Shown: positions 33,787 through 47,298, counted from the stretch's first letter. The stretch is DNA of 64,000 nt from Anaeramoeba flamelloides (GCA_027625915.1 JANTQA010000076.1:3535501-3599500), one strand, 5' to 3'. The notes: a model not told the origin generated them from the sequence alone. Numbers and translations are program-made.

Positions 33787-36700
33787 TTAATTTTCATTTT
33801 GATTTTCATTTTCTTCATCTTCATCTTTTTTCTTTTTCCTTTCCTCATCTTCTTCCTTTTCTTTTTCCTTTTCCCTTTCCCTTTCTTTTTCCTTTTCCTT
33901 TTCCTTCCCTTTCCCCTTTCCTTTCCCCTCTTCTTTGTTAATTTCCATTTGCATCATATTTATTCTATTCTGATCATTTAAAGATTTCCTGAAACTTTCT
34001 TTTCTATTTTCTGTTGAAGAAAAATCAGAATAATCTTCTTTCGTCGATTCCTCTTGTTCTGTCCAAAAGTCCATTTTAACTGAACCAATATTAACAATTT
34101 TTTCATCTTTCTTTTGATACACTTCATTCAAATCAATCACATCTCTTTTCGCAGATTTCCTTATTATTGTTTCCCAGAGTTCATTTTTTTCTTTAGGCAA
34201 TTTGGAATCAAATTGACCTAAGAAATTTACCTCCTCTGTGCTCATACAAACAGACTTTAGATATTGAACCCATAATTTTCTAATTGTTTTAGTCGGCGCA
34301 GATAATTCGAATTTTCTTTCAACTAAAAGATCCAATTTTTTTTTATGCTTATAATATGTTATTAAATCAAACCTTTGATAATCGTTTTTATTTTTTTCTT
34401 TTTCCTTTTGCTTTTTTTTCTTTTTTTTCTCTTTCTCCTTGTCCTTTTCATTTTCATTTTTTTTTTCATTTTCATTTTCCTTATTTTGGTCCATTTCCGT
34501 TTCTAAAAATTCCTTTGGGACAGGTATCCTTACTGTCGTCTTCCCTTTAATTAATGGTATTCTCTTTAAAAGCGCATTCTTCGAACCTAAACTCTTATGC
34601 GAAGAATATAATTTTTCATTTTGTAGCCAAAGAAATCGATTTTTCCATTTTTTTAAGCCATGCAAATTTCTTTTTTTGAGCCATCCTTTTATTTCGGGGT
34701 TTTGATTTGAAGTATATTGCAAACATCTTTTTTCCATTTTAATATGAATTTGTTTAAAAAAATATTTAAAATTATTATTATTATCCAAAATGTTTTCTTG
34801 TATAAATGAAATAAACATTTGAGAATTTAAAAATTCTTTTAAAAATGGTACACAATCTTCTGGCGCGTTTTGTAAAAATTTGTTATTATCAAAAAGTGTT
34901 AAATTTGAAATTTCCTCTTCATTCTTGGGGATAATCATAAATCTTGCTATTTTTTTAAACCATCCCACAAACACTGATAAAAAAAGATTTCTTATTTTTT
35001 CAATTTGAAATATTTCTTTTTCTTCTTCTTTTTGCTTTCTTTTTCTTTCTTCTTCTTCTTTTCTCTTCTCCTCCTCTTTTTTTCGCTTCATCTCTTCTTC
35101 TTCATTCTTTGTTTTCTGCTCTTGTTCCTGTTCTTGTTCTTCTAATTGTCCTTGCACTTCTTGTTCTCCTTCTTTTTGGTTTTTATTTCCAATTTCTTCA
35201 TTTTCGTTTTTTTGTTCTTTGTTATTGTCCAAATTGTCGTTGTTATTATTTACTTCATCATTCAATTCCTTTTCTTCTTTTCCATTTCCATTTCCATTTC
35301 CATTTTCATTACTGTTATCATTGACATTTCCATTCCCACTTTCACTTTCATTTCCATTTCCATTTCCATTTCCATTCCCATTCTCATTCTCATTCTCATT
35401 CTCATTCTCATTTTCATTTTCTGAAGAATAATTTTGTTCTTTTTGGTTATTCTTACTTTTTTTTTTAAATTTTGGAAATGTGTTTTTTCTTTTTTTTTTG
35501 GGAGTATTTGAAGAAACGCTTTCAGAACTTTCTTTATTTTTATTCGTTTTTTTTTCGCTTCCAATTGATGACTGTGAATTTTTTCTTCTAAATCTTGATA
35601 CTCTAATTTTATTAAAAATTTTTGATTTTCTTTTCTCTTTTTCTTTCTCCTTCCCTTTCCCTTTGTCCTTTTCATTTTTTTTTTCCTTTTCTTTCTCACT
35701 TTCATTTTCGTTAATATTTTCCCTTTCCTTTTCCTTTTCCTTTCTATTACCACCGCTATATTCACGTGTTTCTTCATCGTCGTCCCCTTCTTCTTCATAA
35801 GAAGATGAAAATGAGGTTAATTCATATGTATGGGTTTTTTTGATAATGCCAATAGATTCAATACCAGTAAGTGGTGATATTCTTAATGATTTCCTTGGCT
35901 TTTTAAATAAATTACAATAGGCTAATAACCCCTTTAATAATTTTTGATGTATTCTATTAGGCAATGAAAGAATTGGTTCTTTCGAAATAATGTGATTTGA
36001 ATCCAGATCAACAATTATTTCCTAAAGTTTATTAAATGTAGGTAGATTTATCAATAATAATTTGATAGAGTTAAAAATAAAAAAAATCATTAGAAGTTAG
36101 CTAAATATAAACTAAAATTCAAAATTTCCTATATTGTAGAAAAAACTTTTATGATGTCGATCACTTCATGTAGGGATGTAAAAGATATCAAAAAACTAGA
36201 AATCCAATGATAAAAATTAACTCAAAAAAATTAAAATATTTTGAAGATAATTGTAGTTAATGAAGATGTAGAGAAAAATGAACATAAAAGAAATTTATTA
36301 CATTACTATAGAATATTTCCTTACCAATATGTCTCGGAATACTATAAGGCAAAAAAATCTCTCATTTTAAATAATTTTGGATCAATTAGCCACATAAACT
36401 CATTTAAATTTCAAAAACTCTAAACATTTTTTTTATCTTGATTTTTTTGTTTTATTATTTATTCTTATTCTTCACTTTCATTTTCTTCATCATTTTTTTC
36501 TTTTTTTTATATATTTCTTCATTTTTTTTTTTTAGGCTATTTATTTTAATCTTATTTTAGAAAACTAAATTAAGTTTAAAATGCATCTAATGACTATTTT
36601 TATTCAAGATACTCTTTGAATTAGATGTTACGAATTTAGTAACTTCAAAACCCACTCTTTTAACAGATAAAGATGAGTTTCATCACCAAACCCTTAACAA

Positions 36701-39700
36701 TAAAAACTAATAAAATACCAAAAATTTTGAAACAGTTTAAATAAGAACAATATCACACTTTACATTTAATTTGGAAATAATTTTGATTTTTTGAAAAATA
36801 TTTTTTTGATTTTTTGTTTTTTTGTTTTCATTTAGTTTTTTCAATTCCATAATAACCTGTTTACTTTTGATAGAAACAAATTTTTTTTCTTAATCAATTT
36901 AGAGAAAGTTTAATAATAAATAGTTCTGGGTGGAAACGCCAAGAATATTTAAAAATTATTAGATATAATAACAATATAAGCAAACAGTTTTGTTGTAGAG
37001 TGTCGTGGAGTGCCATAGAGTGCCTAGTTTTTTTTTTTTTCATTTCTCAAAAGAAAAAAAAACCTAACAACAAAAAAAATTTAAAATGGAAAGGTTCTAC
37101 TTCCATCTTAAAACTAAGAAAAGTTACAAATTATCTAAATAGATATTCTTATGTTTATGATAAGAATAAAATAAAAAGAAAATATTGTAATTTATGCAAA
37201 AAATACTTCAACTTAGAAATCATTGAAGATATCGATCATTTTTTTTTGGGACTGGACATTCTATAAAAGAAAATCGAATGATTTGGATTAAAGATTTAAT
37301 TCAAATTAACAAAAATAATCAGAATAATATCTTTGATATTATTCGGAATAAATATTTATGGTTTATTTTGTCATTGGTTAATGATAAGGAAAATTATGAT
37401 TCTTTATTGAAATTTCTAAACAAAAATTTAGAACCTAACGGAAAAGCTAACGGCTGTAAGAGGAAATTAGTTTCCTACCTTCGAAATAAAAAAAAAAAAA
37501 AAGAAACAAATTTTTTTTTGAATGATTGATATGAGGTTTTCGATTAAATGGAAAAACTAAAATAAATTTAGTTGATGGTGTCTAACCATTTGATCGATCA
37601 ATAATTGTTAATAAAATTTTAACAAAATTATCAATACCAAGGCATTTTTTATTACTTTACTCCAAAATTTTTAACAGAACATTTTTTTTATTTTGATTAA
37701 TAATTATTTAATTTTTTTGTGATATTAGTATTGTAATTTATAAATAATTTTAAACATTTCAATTAGTTAGTAGGTTCTAATTTTAATATTTTTTCTATAA
37801 TTTATTTGATAAGATTTTTGTTCTCAAAAAATTGAATTTCGGTGTGTCAAAAATTTGGAAGTGGAGTGTACTTTTCACTTTCTTCAATAATAAATATGTC
37901 TTTGGTTACAATGTCTGTACTAATTTATAATTTTTTTCTTTTGGGTATTTTGTCGAATAAACCCACCCTTTGATTTTTAAATGAAATGCTTTCTGTTTTT
38001 CAAACACAAATTATTCCAAAATACCAACTTTGCAATGTTTATTAATTTTTTCTGGTAAAAAAATTTTTCGAGCTGATCAGTTTCAAAAGCAAAAGGTGGG
38101 TTTATTATTTGATGATACATGAATGGAATGAGATTTGTTTTTGAAAATTAAAGATCTAAATTTCAAAAAATTATTAAAATGTGATTTGAATCAGGTGATA
38201 ATATACTAAAATTAGCTATTGTTTTAGCAATAAATAAGCCACTTCAAGGTGTAAATGGTATCTGTTTGTTCTGATTAAATGAGAATGAAACAATTAACCA
38301 CAACCAAGTTGAAATACTTTATGTATTTCAGTCTTGTTAGAGAACTCTTATTTTTATAAAAATATATTTTTAAAATGTAGTTCCCATTTACAGTTCTTGG
38401 ATATAGGCAAGGTTACGATTTTTTGTTTATCGTTGGATGTACACACCCTTCTCTGTACTAAATCAAAATATGGATATTAAAAAAATAAAGTGAGAAATGG
38501 TAAAAAAAAATAAGTTTTTGTTTATAACTTTTGAACATGATCGATGAAAACATTTTTTATCTTTATCTTCTTTCAAGTTCTATTAACTCTACTTCTACTA
38601 TCTTCTTCTAAAAAATCCTAATGTTTAATTTAATTCAATTGGCTGAAATAGCAAACCGCTATTTATTCCATTTTTTTTTCTATTTATTCTATCATAGTAT
38701 AGCAGTAAATACTTTTTATTTGAATTTTTTCTTTAAATTTAGAAAAAAATATTTTTTAATTTTCTTTTTAGTAAAATCATTTTTTTACAATAAAATAAAC
38801 AAATAAATTGATTTAAAAAATTGATTTTATCTTCTAAATCTCTTTTCTTTGATTTTGAGATTGGGAAAAAAGTACATTATCCCCGGATTCTAAGTCATAT
38901 ATAATAAATTTTTTCTCATTCAAATTAAAGTTGAAAAAAACTAAAAATATTTTTGAAAATTTAATATAGCTGCTTTATTAAAAGTGTGTTTTCAAAATTT
39001 TAAAAAGTGGTTGCTCAAACTTCTTGTTTCACTCTTTTAGTCATTGTGATTAACACCTTTTAAAACTATTATTTTTCACTTTTTTTTAAAATGGCTGTAA
39101 TAAGTGCATTTATTTATTTGATAAAATAATTGTTTAAAAATCCTTTTTTTTTTTTTTTGAAGGTCTTAATATTGAAAAAAAAAATTTTTTCGGGGAAACA
39201 ATAAAGCAAGGGAATAAGATCGATAAAATTTATTCAAAATCAATATAATAATTTTTAACTTTTTCGAATATCCTTTTGGAATTAAACTGAATTGTGTTTT
39301 AAAAAAGGATTTTTTTCACTAAAAGTAGTTTTGAAGTTTTATTAATTGATATAAGTTTAAAAATAATGAAAATTTCAAGTTGGATTCATTTTTTTTCATT
39401 GTAATAAAAAATATGTATACATAAAAAAAGGGGAATATAATTCGTACATCGTTTTGTGGGAATTCTATTTCTAAAACAGAAGATAAACAGCCAATAATAT
39501 ATGGTACAGGCGATTCAAATACTTCTGTAAAGCTTAATGGCAAAATTGGAATGAATGGATAAGGCCATTTAAATGGATAAATCAAATGTTGAAATGCATG
39601 TATACACGGGGTAATATATTCCAAAGAACGAGAGATGAAAAGTAATTTCTTTTCAAGTAACAATGACGTCCAAATCAAAATAATATTTTCTAAGGACAAA

Positions 39701-42700
39701 GTCGAAAATAATAATCTGAAATCAACCTGTTTGTTTTGTGTATATATAATAAATATATTATTAGGTAAAAAAAAAATTTTTATTTTAAATTATAAAAAAT
39801 AAATAATGTTGAGAAGGATAATGAATATATTGGTTTGTGTTAAATTAATAATAATGAATATTATCAAAATTTAAAAATGTAATTCTTCAAATAAAATTGA
39901 TGTTTTTTTTTTTTTTTTTTTTTATTCTTTGTTATTAAATTATGTACATATAAATCAAAGATTTAATTTTATTACTTTTTTTTAATACAAAATAAGCTCG
40001 TTTTAAAATTTTTTGGCACACCAATATTCATGTTGTTGAAAAAAAAATCTTATTAAATAAATTATATTGAAAATAGTTAATTAGAACCATTAAATAATTG
40101 AAATGTTTAACAATTATTTATCATTTACTATCCCCACAAAACAAAAAATAAATAATTAGCAATCAAAATCTAAATAAATAGTGTGTGAAGAATTTTGGAG
40201 ATGGGCATTGTAAAAAAATATTTTGTAAATTTGATTTAAATTCTTTAAATATTTTTGATCATTCAAAGGTTCAGTTACTATCAACTGATTTTATGTGTTT
40301 TTTTTATTTTACTGAAATAAACTTTAACTAAATATTGATCTTTTGAAAAAAAATTGATCTATTAAACATAAGCTATTACATGATTGAAAAAATGAAATGA
40401 AAACAAAAAAGTAATTTAAAGAACCGTATTTTGGAAAAAAATGATCATATTTTCAACAATATTATTTGTTGTAAATCTAATGAATTTTCTAAAATTACCA
40501 AACAATTATATTAATCAAGTTTTTTATTTAAGAATAACAGTTTTAAAAGTTGATAACTTTTGTTGAACAACAAACTAATCTTCAAATAAATTTTGTTTTT
40601 TAAATGGACAAACAAAAATACATCAATGATCAGATTAAAACAATTATTTGAATCTTGTTTTGATTTGTTTGTAAATTTTATTTTTCCTTGTCATCAACTC
40701 AAATAACAACTTTTGGTAAATTATCATTTCACAATCTATAATTGCATCATATATGCTGCTATTAAAATAAAATACTTTGGATACCATCAGCTCTATTGAG
40801 ATTCTATATTAAGTTGTTATTGGTAAAACACTTTTCAAGAGTATCTAGAATACTAAAGGAGGCATTTCCATTTTTAAAAGCCTTTTCAATTGTAAAACCA
40901 TACTACAATATCGAATTAAGAATGATTGTTTGAAAGTTTTATTATCTTCTTTTCGTTCTTTTTCTTTTTTTAACTTTACATTTTAGTGAAATTTGAAACC
41001 AAAAGTTAAATAGTTTGTTTTTTAATGGATCATTTAAATCTAATGAAAATTTCATGTCTTTTTGGGAATTAAACTTTTGAAATTAGATTTACTTTTTTTG
41101 AAAAAAAAAAACTCTGCTATTCTTGTATTTCAACCTATTATTTTTAATTGTTTGTTTTTTTCTAAATTTGAAATATTAATTTATTAGGCCAAAAAAGTTA
41201 TTTTACTTTTCCTCGATTTTGTTTTTATTGAACTGTATACATAAAGATACAATTCATTAGTTTTGTATCTTTTTATGTTGGTTTTATTTGGAAAGAAAAT
41301 ATTTTTTTTTGAATTAAAGATCTGAAACAAAAAGATTCTCTTCAAATTGATTTAGTATTTTCCAACAAACACCATTATTAAATGTGTTATATTAGCAAAA
41401 AATAGTAGCTTTCTGTGAAAATCCCAACTTTTTCTACGAAAAAAACAACTTTTAAGATATATTTATTCAAGAAAAAAAATATTTATTAAGGAAAAAGTGT
41501 TGATTGGCAAAAAAAAAAAAAAATGTGTTTTTTGTGAGCAAGTAAGTATTTTGCAAACAGGGATTTATTCACGAAAAAATAAGTCTTTTTCAAAAAAATG
41601 TGTCTTGAGGACAAGGAACAAAATCTGCGAATTTTTCACATTTAGATGTAAAGCTCTATTATGAAAAGAAAATTAATGATGAATAACAATTTTGGATATT
41701 GAATAGCAATATTAAAATTAAGTTTGATAAATATATTTTTTAAAAAAAATTGACAGGGTTTTTTGGAAATAGATTTGATATAAACTAAAATTCAAAATTT
41801 TCCACACAGCTAAAACGTTCCAAACAATCACAATAATTCAATTTCATTGAAATTGGAAATAATTTTGATTTTTTCAAAATATGAAAATCATTTTTTCATC
41901 TTTTAGTTTTTGTTTTCATTTCATTGTTTGAATTACGTAATTTGTTTAGTTCGATCAAAATTTTTTTGAACAATTGATATTTTGTTAAAGTCAAGTTGTT
42001 CCAAATAGAAGAACTCAAATAAAATTAGTTGGTAATATCTAACCATTTGAACGATCAATATTCCTAATAGAATTTAAGCAAATTTACTAATGTATTTTTT
42101 TGTTTTGCTCTCTCCAAAATTTTTAACACACCCATGATTTATTTGTATTGATAATTATTTATTTATTGTTTTATGGGTATTGTAATTTATGAAAAAGTGT
42201 TAACATTTCAATTAGTGAATGGTTCTAATTTGGTAAATCTTCTTGAATTGATTAAATAAGTTTTTTTTTTCACAAATCGAATTTTGGTGTGTTAAAAATT
42301 TTGAATTGGGGTTTATTTGCTAAATAAGTGTATTTTTTTTTTTTTTTTTGAATGTAAAATTTAGAATTAATTGTTTCTTTGCCTGTGATTATTGTGATGA
42401 TTTTGTATTTGTTGTTTTTTCTGGATTGCTCTGAATGTGTCATTTTTTGTCAAATTACAACAAAAAAATAGAATATTCACAGTTTCAAATACTAGAATTA
42501 TTAACAGGGTTTCAAAGTTTAATTCCATTTTTAATAAAAAAGTAAAAAATAAGCACATTTTAATTTTATTATTATTATTTTAATTGTATTTGTTTCTTTT
42601 GAAAATCATCTAATATTATTATTTGAAACGAATTTTAATTTGAAACCACTGGTGGCCAAAATCATGATATGCACACAATATCTTCAAATTCGCTTTTCCA

Positions 42701-45487
42701 ATGAGAATTCGGTTTGATTCTATAGTGTGGATTTTAAAAATCCACATGATACAGAAACAATGTGGATCCTAGTATAAGAATATTAATAATTGTACATGTC
42801 AAAAAATGAAAAATTCAGAATTTGTTCCACCTGTGTAATAATTCTATTTGTGGAAATTTTTTGGTGATCCCAGATTATTATTGATTTCTTTTATTATTTT
42901 AAATTTTTGGTATCAAAATAAAAAGTTTAGAAGTTTTTAGGAATGAAATATTACAGCCATTCCAACCCTACCAAAATTATTAAGAAATGGGAATTTCTTT
43001 TCTATTAGAAAAGTTAATCCTGTTTGATAAACTGTAAAATGGTTATGAAAGGTTATGATAATTTGTAAATTATATAATAGATGGAAAAAAAATTATGTTA
43101 TCCACTTTTTGGTCTTTAGCATTGATGAATAAGTACATATAAAAAAATGTCATTAATTTAGATCTTCAATTTGAATAAATTGCAAAAATCGCAATGTTTA
43201 AACAATTTCGAATCAACAATTCAAAAAGATTTTCAAGTTTCTGTGATTTCTCTGATTTTTTGTGATTTTTGTTATTTTTTTGATTTTTTTGATTTTTTTG
43301 ATTTTTTTGATTTTTTTGATTTTTGTGATTTCTTTTCTTTTGTTTTTCCTATTCTTTTTCTTTTTTTTTGTTTATTTTTTGATACTATTTCTTTTTTTAA
43401 AAGATCAATGAAAAAAAAAAAAGATCTTCGAAAAGACCAATAATCATTCAGAAAATTGAGACTATTTAATACCTTTTAACAATTACATGCTTAATTATCA
43501 GAAAATATTCATCCTGTAGTAAACTTTTGTCTTTGTAAGCCAAATTTCAAAATTAGAGGCAAACTTTGTTATTATTATTTTTTTCTTTTTTCATTTGTCT
43601 TTCAAAAAATACAATGATTATACAACATTTTTATTTATTAATCTATATTGGCTATTGTCTCTAAAAAATTTAGTAAAATACCATATTATTCAAAAAAAAA
43701 CACAATTAAACTAATTTTTTTTCTGATGAAAAATCTGCCCCTATTTTTAAAATTAAGCATATATAACAAAAAAATATATATATCTTAGTACAACTGTTTT
43801 AAAAACGTGTGGGTTAAGCACTTTCAAGGTGGGACTTAAAAATATCTACTTCACCAGTTCGAAACAATTTTTATTAACACTTTACAAAACTATTACTGGT
43901 ATTTGAATCCTAAATGGGAAAAAATTTCACTTCATTTTCATTTCCTTTTTCAAATAGAGACCTCAAATCCCAACCTACTTCTTTGAGACTTGATAATAAA
44001 AAAGAAAAAACGCTGAAAAAGGAAGTAAAAATTTTATTCCATTTAAAATTCAAATACCGATAGTACGCGTTTTTTAAAACAGCTGTCAACAGAAATTGGC
44101 ATTTTTATTTTTATCTTATGAGAGAAATTGATTTTTCTATTTCATAAAAGGCAATTTTAAAATTGACAATCAACCACTGTGTCTTATAAATTATTATGAT
44201 ATGGTTGGAAGGGTTGTAATATTTCTCAAAACAAATTTTTTATTTTGTAATTTACTTGTTATGTTTATGAACCAACGGGATAAGAGTTATTCTAGAGAAT
44301 GGGGGGGGGGGTTGTAAAAAAAGAATCCAAGAAAAGAAATAAAGATTTTAAGAAGATAAGAAAAAGAAAAAGAAAGGAAAAAAAAAAAAAAAGGAATTAA
44401 CAAACATCGGCTAAAGGCAACTCGTCTTCTTTTGGTAAATTTGGAAAAGAACCAAAATGAATTTTTTTCCATATTAAAGGCTTTGGAATGAGATGGAGTT
44501 TTGGTATATCTACTTTCTCTAATAAAGAAACAAAATTCAGTGCTAATTTTTGATTAAATTTCCAGCCCTCTTTGAGGTTCTCAATAAATTTTTTGAATAC
44601 CTTCATAAAAGTTTTGTGATATGGAAATTTTGTAATCACAGAAAGCGTCCTTGCACTGTGCAAAATGTCTGGTATTCCTTTGTCTCTTCCTTTATTGGAT
44701 AATTTTTAAAATAATTAAGACACCAAAAGAATAAAAATGGCGTTTGTTGGCAAAAAAAAAACACAAAAATCAGAAATGTAAACAAGAAAAAAATTCGTTT
44801 TGGTAAAAAGAATTGTGAGGTTCAATTGGAAAAATTATTTGTGGTTTCCATTTTAAAAAATGGCTAGTTTTTAATTTGGACATTTGAAATGGATCTGGTT
44901 TTTTAAATTTGAAGGTGAAAGATAAATTCTTATAAAAAACTTAGCTGAGGACTATATAGCTAATCTTTTCTGATAAAAAGAAAACTTTAAAAAAAAAAAA
45001 AGAAAAAGATATGAAGATGTAAAACGAAAGCAAAGAACAAGAAAAAGATACGGAAAAGGAAAAGGAAAAGGAAAAGGAAAATGGAAATATAAATGAAACG
45101 AAAAAAGAAAAAGAAAAAGGATGATCCTTTACCTTGAGACTTGAACAATTCACGAAGAGCAAGATAGGTTTCATTACTAAAACGGGGGTAAGCTGTAACA
45201 GCAAATCCATACAACTGATCACCAGTTTCGCCAGTTAGAACAAATTCATGATAAGCGTGATCCTGTGGCTGTGCGTGGAGGCGTATGCCCTCGTAGGGCT
45301 GACAAAATTTCTCCAAAATGGGAGGCGGCTTTGCAGTCTTTGGGATACACTTCAGTATTTCGGGCACAAATAATAACTCCATCGCATAAGTTATCGATTC
45401 AGAATCATCAATATCAAGTGCTTTTAATTGGTTCCCTATTCCTGAAATTATAATGTACTCATAAATCTTTGTTTGTTGTGTTGTCAT
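33787..45487 (-). CDS. DENN-domain protein with a C-terminal PH domain, four exons
   Basis: DENN proteins usually act as exchange factors for Rab GTPases in membrane traffic. Exons on the minus strand: 45487-45133, 44689-44406, 39726-39448 and 36021-33787; donors GTAAAG, GTTTGT, GTACGA; acceptors AAAG, ACAG, TTAG; the frame is kept throughout, 1050 residues. Exon 1 is the upstream DENN part (IYEYIIISGIGNQL, ILEKFCQPY). Exons 2-3 form the core: SVITKFPYHKTF, ELPLADVDFRLLFS, ENIILIWTSLLLEKKLLF, YPFKWPYPFIPILP, PVPYIIGCLSS. Exon 4 gives IIVDLDSN, a 300-residue Glu/Lys/Asn-rich insert, the dDENN part (VPFLKEFLNSQMFISFI), then a PH domain (IKGWLKKRNLHGLKKWKNRF ... IRKLWVQYLKSV) itself split by an EKEK insert, and an acidic-basic tail. 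Introns are 443, 4679 and 3426 bases; the big two hold transposons. The Rab partner cannot be told. Confidence 0.88.
36889..37501 (+). mobile_element. 5'-truncated LINE copy with 17-bp target duplication, nested in a repeat
   Basis: Begins NQFRESLIIN, then KRQEYLKIIRYNNNISKQ, and after an 80-base insert (36988-37070) resumes LKWKGSTSILKLRKVTNYLN, then the Cys finger start CNLC...DIDHFF. It matches the 12228-13656 LINE end. A stretch of A's closes it. AGAAACAAATTTTTTTT occurs on both sides (36872-36888 and 37502-37518). The 3' frame is broken after the finger. Antisense in the DENN gene intron. Confidence 0.85.
36988..37070. repeat. Insert in the LINE: GAGTGCC motifs plus a T8/A8 hairpin
   Basis: TGTAGAGTGTCGTGGAGTGC, CATAGAGTGCCTAG, then a T tract and an A tract (hairpin) ending AAAACCTAAC. 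The same insert sits at the same LINE position in 59204-59285, and related sequence ends the palindrome repeats at 1040, 28380 and 53000. Confidence 0.7.
37661..37864. repeat. 200-bp inverted-repeat MITE (CCAAAATTTTTAACA ends), copy 1
   Basis: CTCCAAAATTTTTAACAGA faces TCGGTGTGTCAAAAATTTGG. Copies at 40003-40206 (reverse orientation) and 42108-42309. It is part of the longer repeat around it. Confidence 0.6.
37955..38106. repeat. 150-bp inverted repeat (AATAAACCCACC ends)
   Basis: AATAAACCCACCCTTTGATTTTT faces AAAAGCAAAAGGTGGGTTTATT. A single copy in the window, in DENN intron 3. Confidence 0.7.
40003..40460. repeat. Inverted copy of the 41841-42330 repeat
   Basis: GGCACACCAATATTCATG, TTAGAACCATTAAATAATTGA, AACAATTATTTATC, and AATAAATAATTA read as the reverse complement of the copy at 42108-42309 and its flank. 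In DENN intron 2. Confidence 0.6.
41841..42330. repeat. Uninterrupted copy of the repeat split by the LINE at 36889
   Basis: Gives the pre-insertion order of 36735-37880. Contains the 42108-42309 inverted-repeat unit with CTCTCCAAAATTTTTAACAC and GGTGTGTTAAAAATTTTG ends. Confidence 0.7.
43245..43335. repeat. 9-bp tandem repeat (GATTTTTTT)n
   Basis: Imperfect array of GATTTTTTT/GATTTTTGT units in DENN intron 2. The 90-codon frame through it is an artefact. Confidence 0.8.
43545..43760. repeat. Second copy of the 5505-5745 dispersed repeat
   Basis: TTTCAAAATTAGAGGCAAAC, TTGTCTTTCAAAAAATA, TTATTAATCTATATTGG, and TGATGAAAAATCTGCCCC match in order, same orientation. Confidence 0.75.
43787..44090. 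mobile_element. Nested inverted-repeat elements
   Basis: Outer ends ACAACTGTTTTAAAAACGTG and CGCGTTTTTTAAAACAGCTGT are mirror images. Inside, 43897-44061 is a MITE of the 7540-7711 type (GGTATTTGAATCCTAAATGG against CATTTAAAATTCAAATACC). Confidence 0.65.
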
Positions 45488-47298
45488 TTTGAATGAATTT
45501 TTTTTCTTTTACAAATTAGAAAAGTTGAAGTAAAAAGAAAAAAGAAAAAGTTTTTTTTTTTAAAAAAGAAAAATAATCAAAAAAAATGAATTTGATTTTT
45601 ATCTTTGAACAGTTTCAAGAAAGCTTTTTGTATTTCTTAAAAAACCTAAAATTTTTGGATTCCTCTCATTTTCACTTCACAAGTTTCAATTGTTTTGAAT
45701 TTTACTCATTTTTTCAAAAGAATTATTATTTGTTACTTGGTGTTTTGTTGGATGTATTAAAAGATATTTTGGAAATTGGAATTTGTTTTTGAGACTCAAG
45801 ACTGATTTTTAATGGCTTTGTGTTTGTTGGTTAACTTGAAAGAAATTTAACTTTGAGAGGCAACAACTATAATTAAAATAAACTCGAATATTTTTTTGAA
45901 CAGTTTTTGGAAAATGGTCCGAGTCTGGGATTTGGTAACTACTTTCCTCTTCTTTAGAGACACAATTTTGACTTTTTTGGGATAACTAAATGACAAACAT
46001 ACAAGATTTTTAAATTTCCAGGCAAATTCACTTTAAATCAAGTAAAAAATAAATTCTATATGATTTGTCTTAAACACAAAGTGATTTAAATAACCTTCAT
46101 GTCATTTTTTTTTTTTTTTAAGCGACCTTTTGAGTGATTTTTTTAGATGTGCTTTTAACTTTTTTTTTTCGAAAATTTTTGAGTAAAAGTTGTTCTTTTA
46201 AAAAGAAAGGAGTGTTTGTAAATTTTCTGATTCGTTTGTTTGAAAGGTTAATTCCTGAAAGCTTATTGTTTTCAGATTTTTGATTTGAAAATTTTACAAA
46301 AAAGTGAGAGATTTATTCTTCTTTTTTCTGATTGGACTCTTGAACACCATTTTTTAAAAGGAAAAGTCAAAATTATTGATCCAAATTTAAAAAAGAGAAG
46401 GTTTTTAAAATCGATTCGGTTTTTTTATTTTTAAAAAGTCCTAAAGAGTCGTATTTTTTCAAGATCAAATCTGTTCGAGAATTTGCAAAATTTTTACAAA
46501 TTTCGTAATAAAATTATCAAATTTTTTTCGAATATTTCAAAGAGTGAAGATTTCAAAAAGAAAAAGATTCTCAATTCTGTCATTAAGTGACTTTTGTTTG
46601 TGAAGTCTGAACTCCTTTAAAAAAGATGTTATGTTAATTGTTAATTTTTAAATCAAAATTGTTGTAAAAAATCTATTTATGAATTTCTCAACAATAAGCA
46701 AACATTTAGTATAAGATTTATATGCCCTTTGTCACAAAGTTTTGTGATTTGTTTAATATCCTCCTTCTGTGTCATTGAGTGAAAATTCATCTCAATTTTG
46801 TTTTGCATAAAAGCATTAATAAATGGAGAATTTTTTTCGAAAGTTAAATTTTTGGTGATAAAAGGAAAGATTGAACTTCATCTAAACGTTATATTGGTTC
46901 TGAGTAGGTTTATTTTTAAAAAATACTGGCATTTAAATTCGCAATAAGAGTACTGTTTCTAGATTTTAATTTAAGTAATTGAGTTCTAGAATGAGTAGGT
47001 GTTATTTTAGAGATTTTGTAAAGAGTAAAATTTGTAGAATGGTTGAGAAAATGTTTCGTATTCATACATTTATGTAAAAAAATTGGAATTGCTTTTTAAT
47101 TTTGTGTGTTTGTTTGTATTTTTGAGTCATGTTTATATGTTCGTGTTTATGGAGTCGTTTAATTTGTTTGCGCTGTTTTATTTTTTGGTTTATTTATTTA
47201 TTCTTGTTTGTTGGAAAAAGTATTGTAAAAAAATCATTTTTTTTTCACAAGTCGTTTCTAATTAAAAAAAGAAGACAAATAGAGGCTTTTTAATGTAA
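45488..47298. other. Intergenic DNA between DENN gene start and first tRNA gene
   Basis: Divergent 5' flanks of the DENN gene (minus) and tRNA-Val (plus). A/T-rich with many short T tracts. No open frame with coding character and no repeat I can match in the window. Confidence 0.55.

Larger units (their letters stand above)
36735..37880. repeat. Older dispersed repeat, interrupted by a LINE insertion
   Basis: 36735-36871 and 37519-37880 together correspond to the uninterrupted copy at 41841-42330 (TTGGAAATAATTTTGATTTTTT; then TCTAACCATTTGA(T/A)CGATCAATA; then GTGTGT(C/T)AAAAATTT). It lies in DENN intron 3. Confidence 0.75.

Noticed and set aside
33799-35800. Phe/Ser/Ile-rich plus-strand frames opposite the DENN exon, and a second minus-strand frame at 35262-35798
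   Set aside because: Shadows of the EKEK low-complexity coding sequence.
43171-43443. 90-codon frame with FFDFFDFFDF
   Set aside because: Produced by the (GATTTTTTT)n array.
47083-47265. 60-codon hydrophobic frame before the first tRNA
   Set aside because: A T-rich stretch read as Phe/Leu; no support as a membrane protein.
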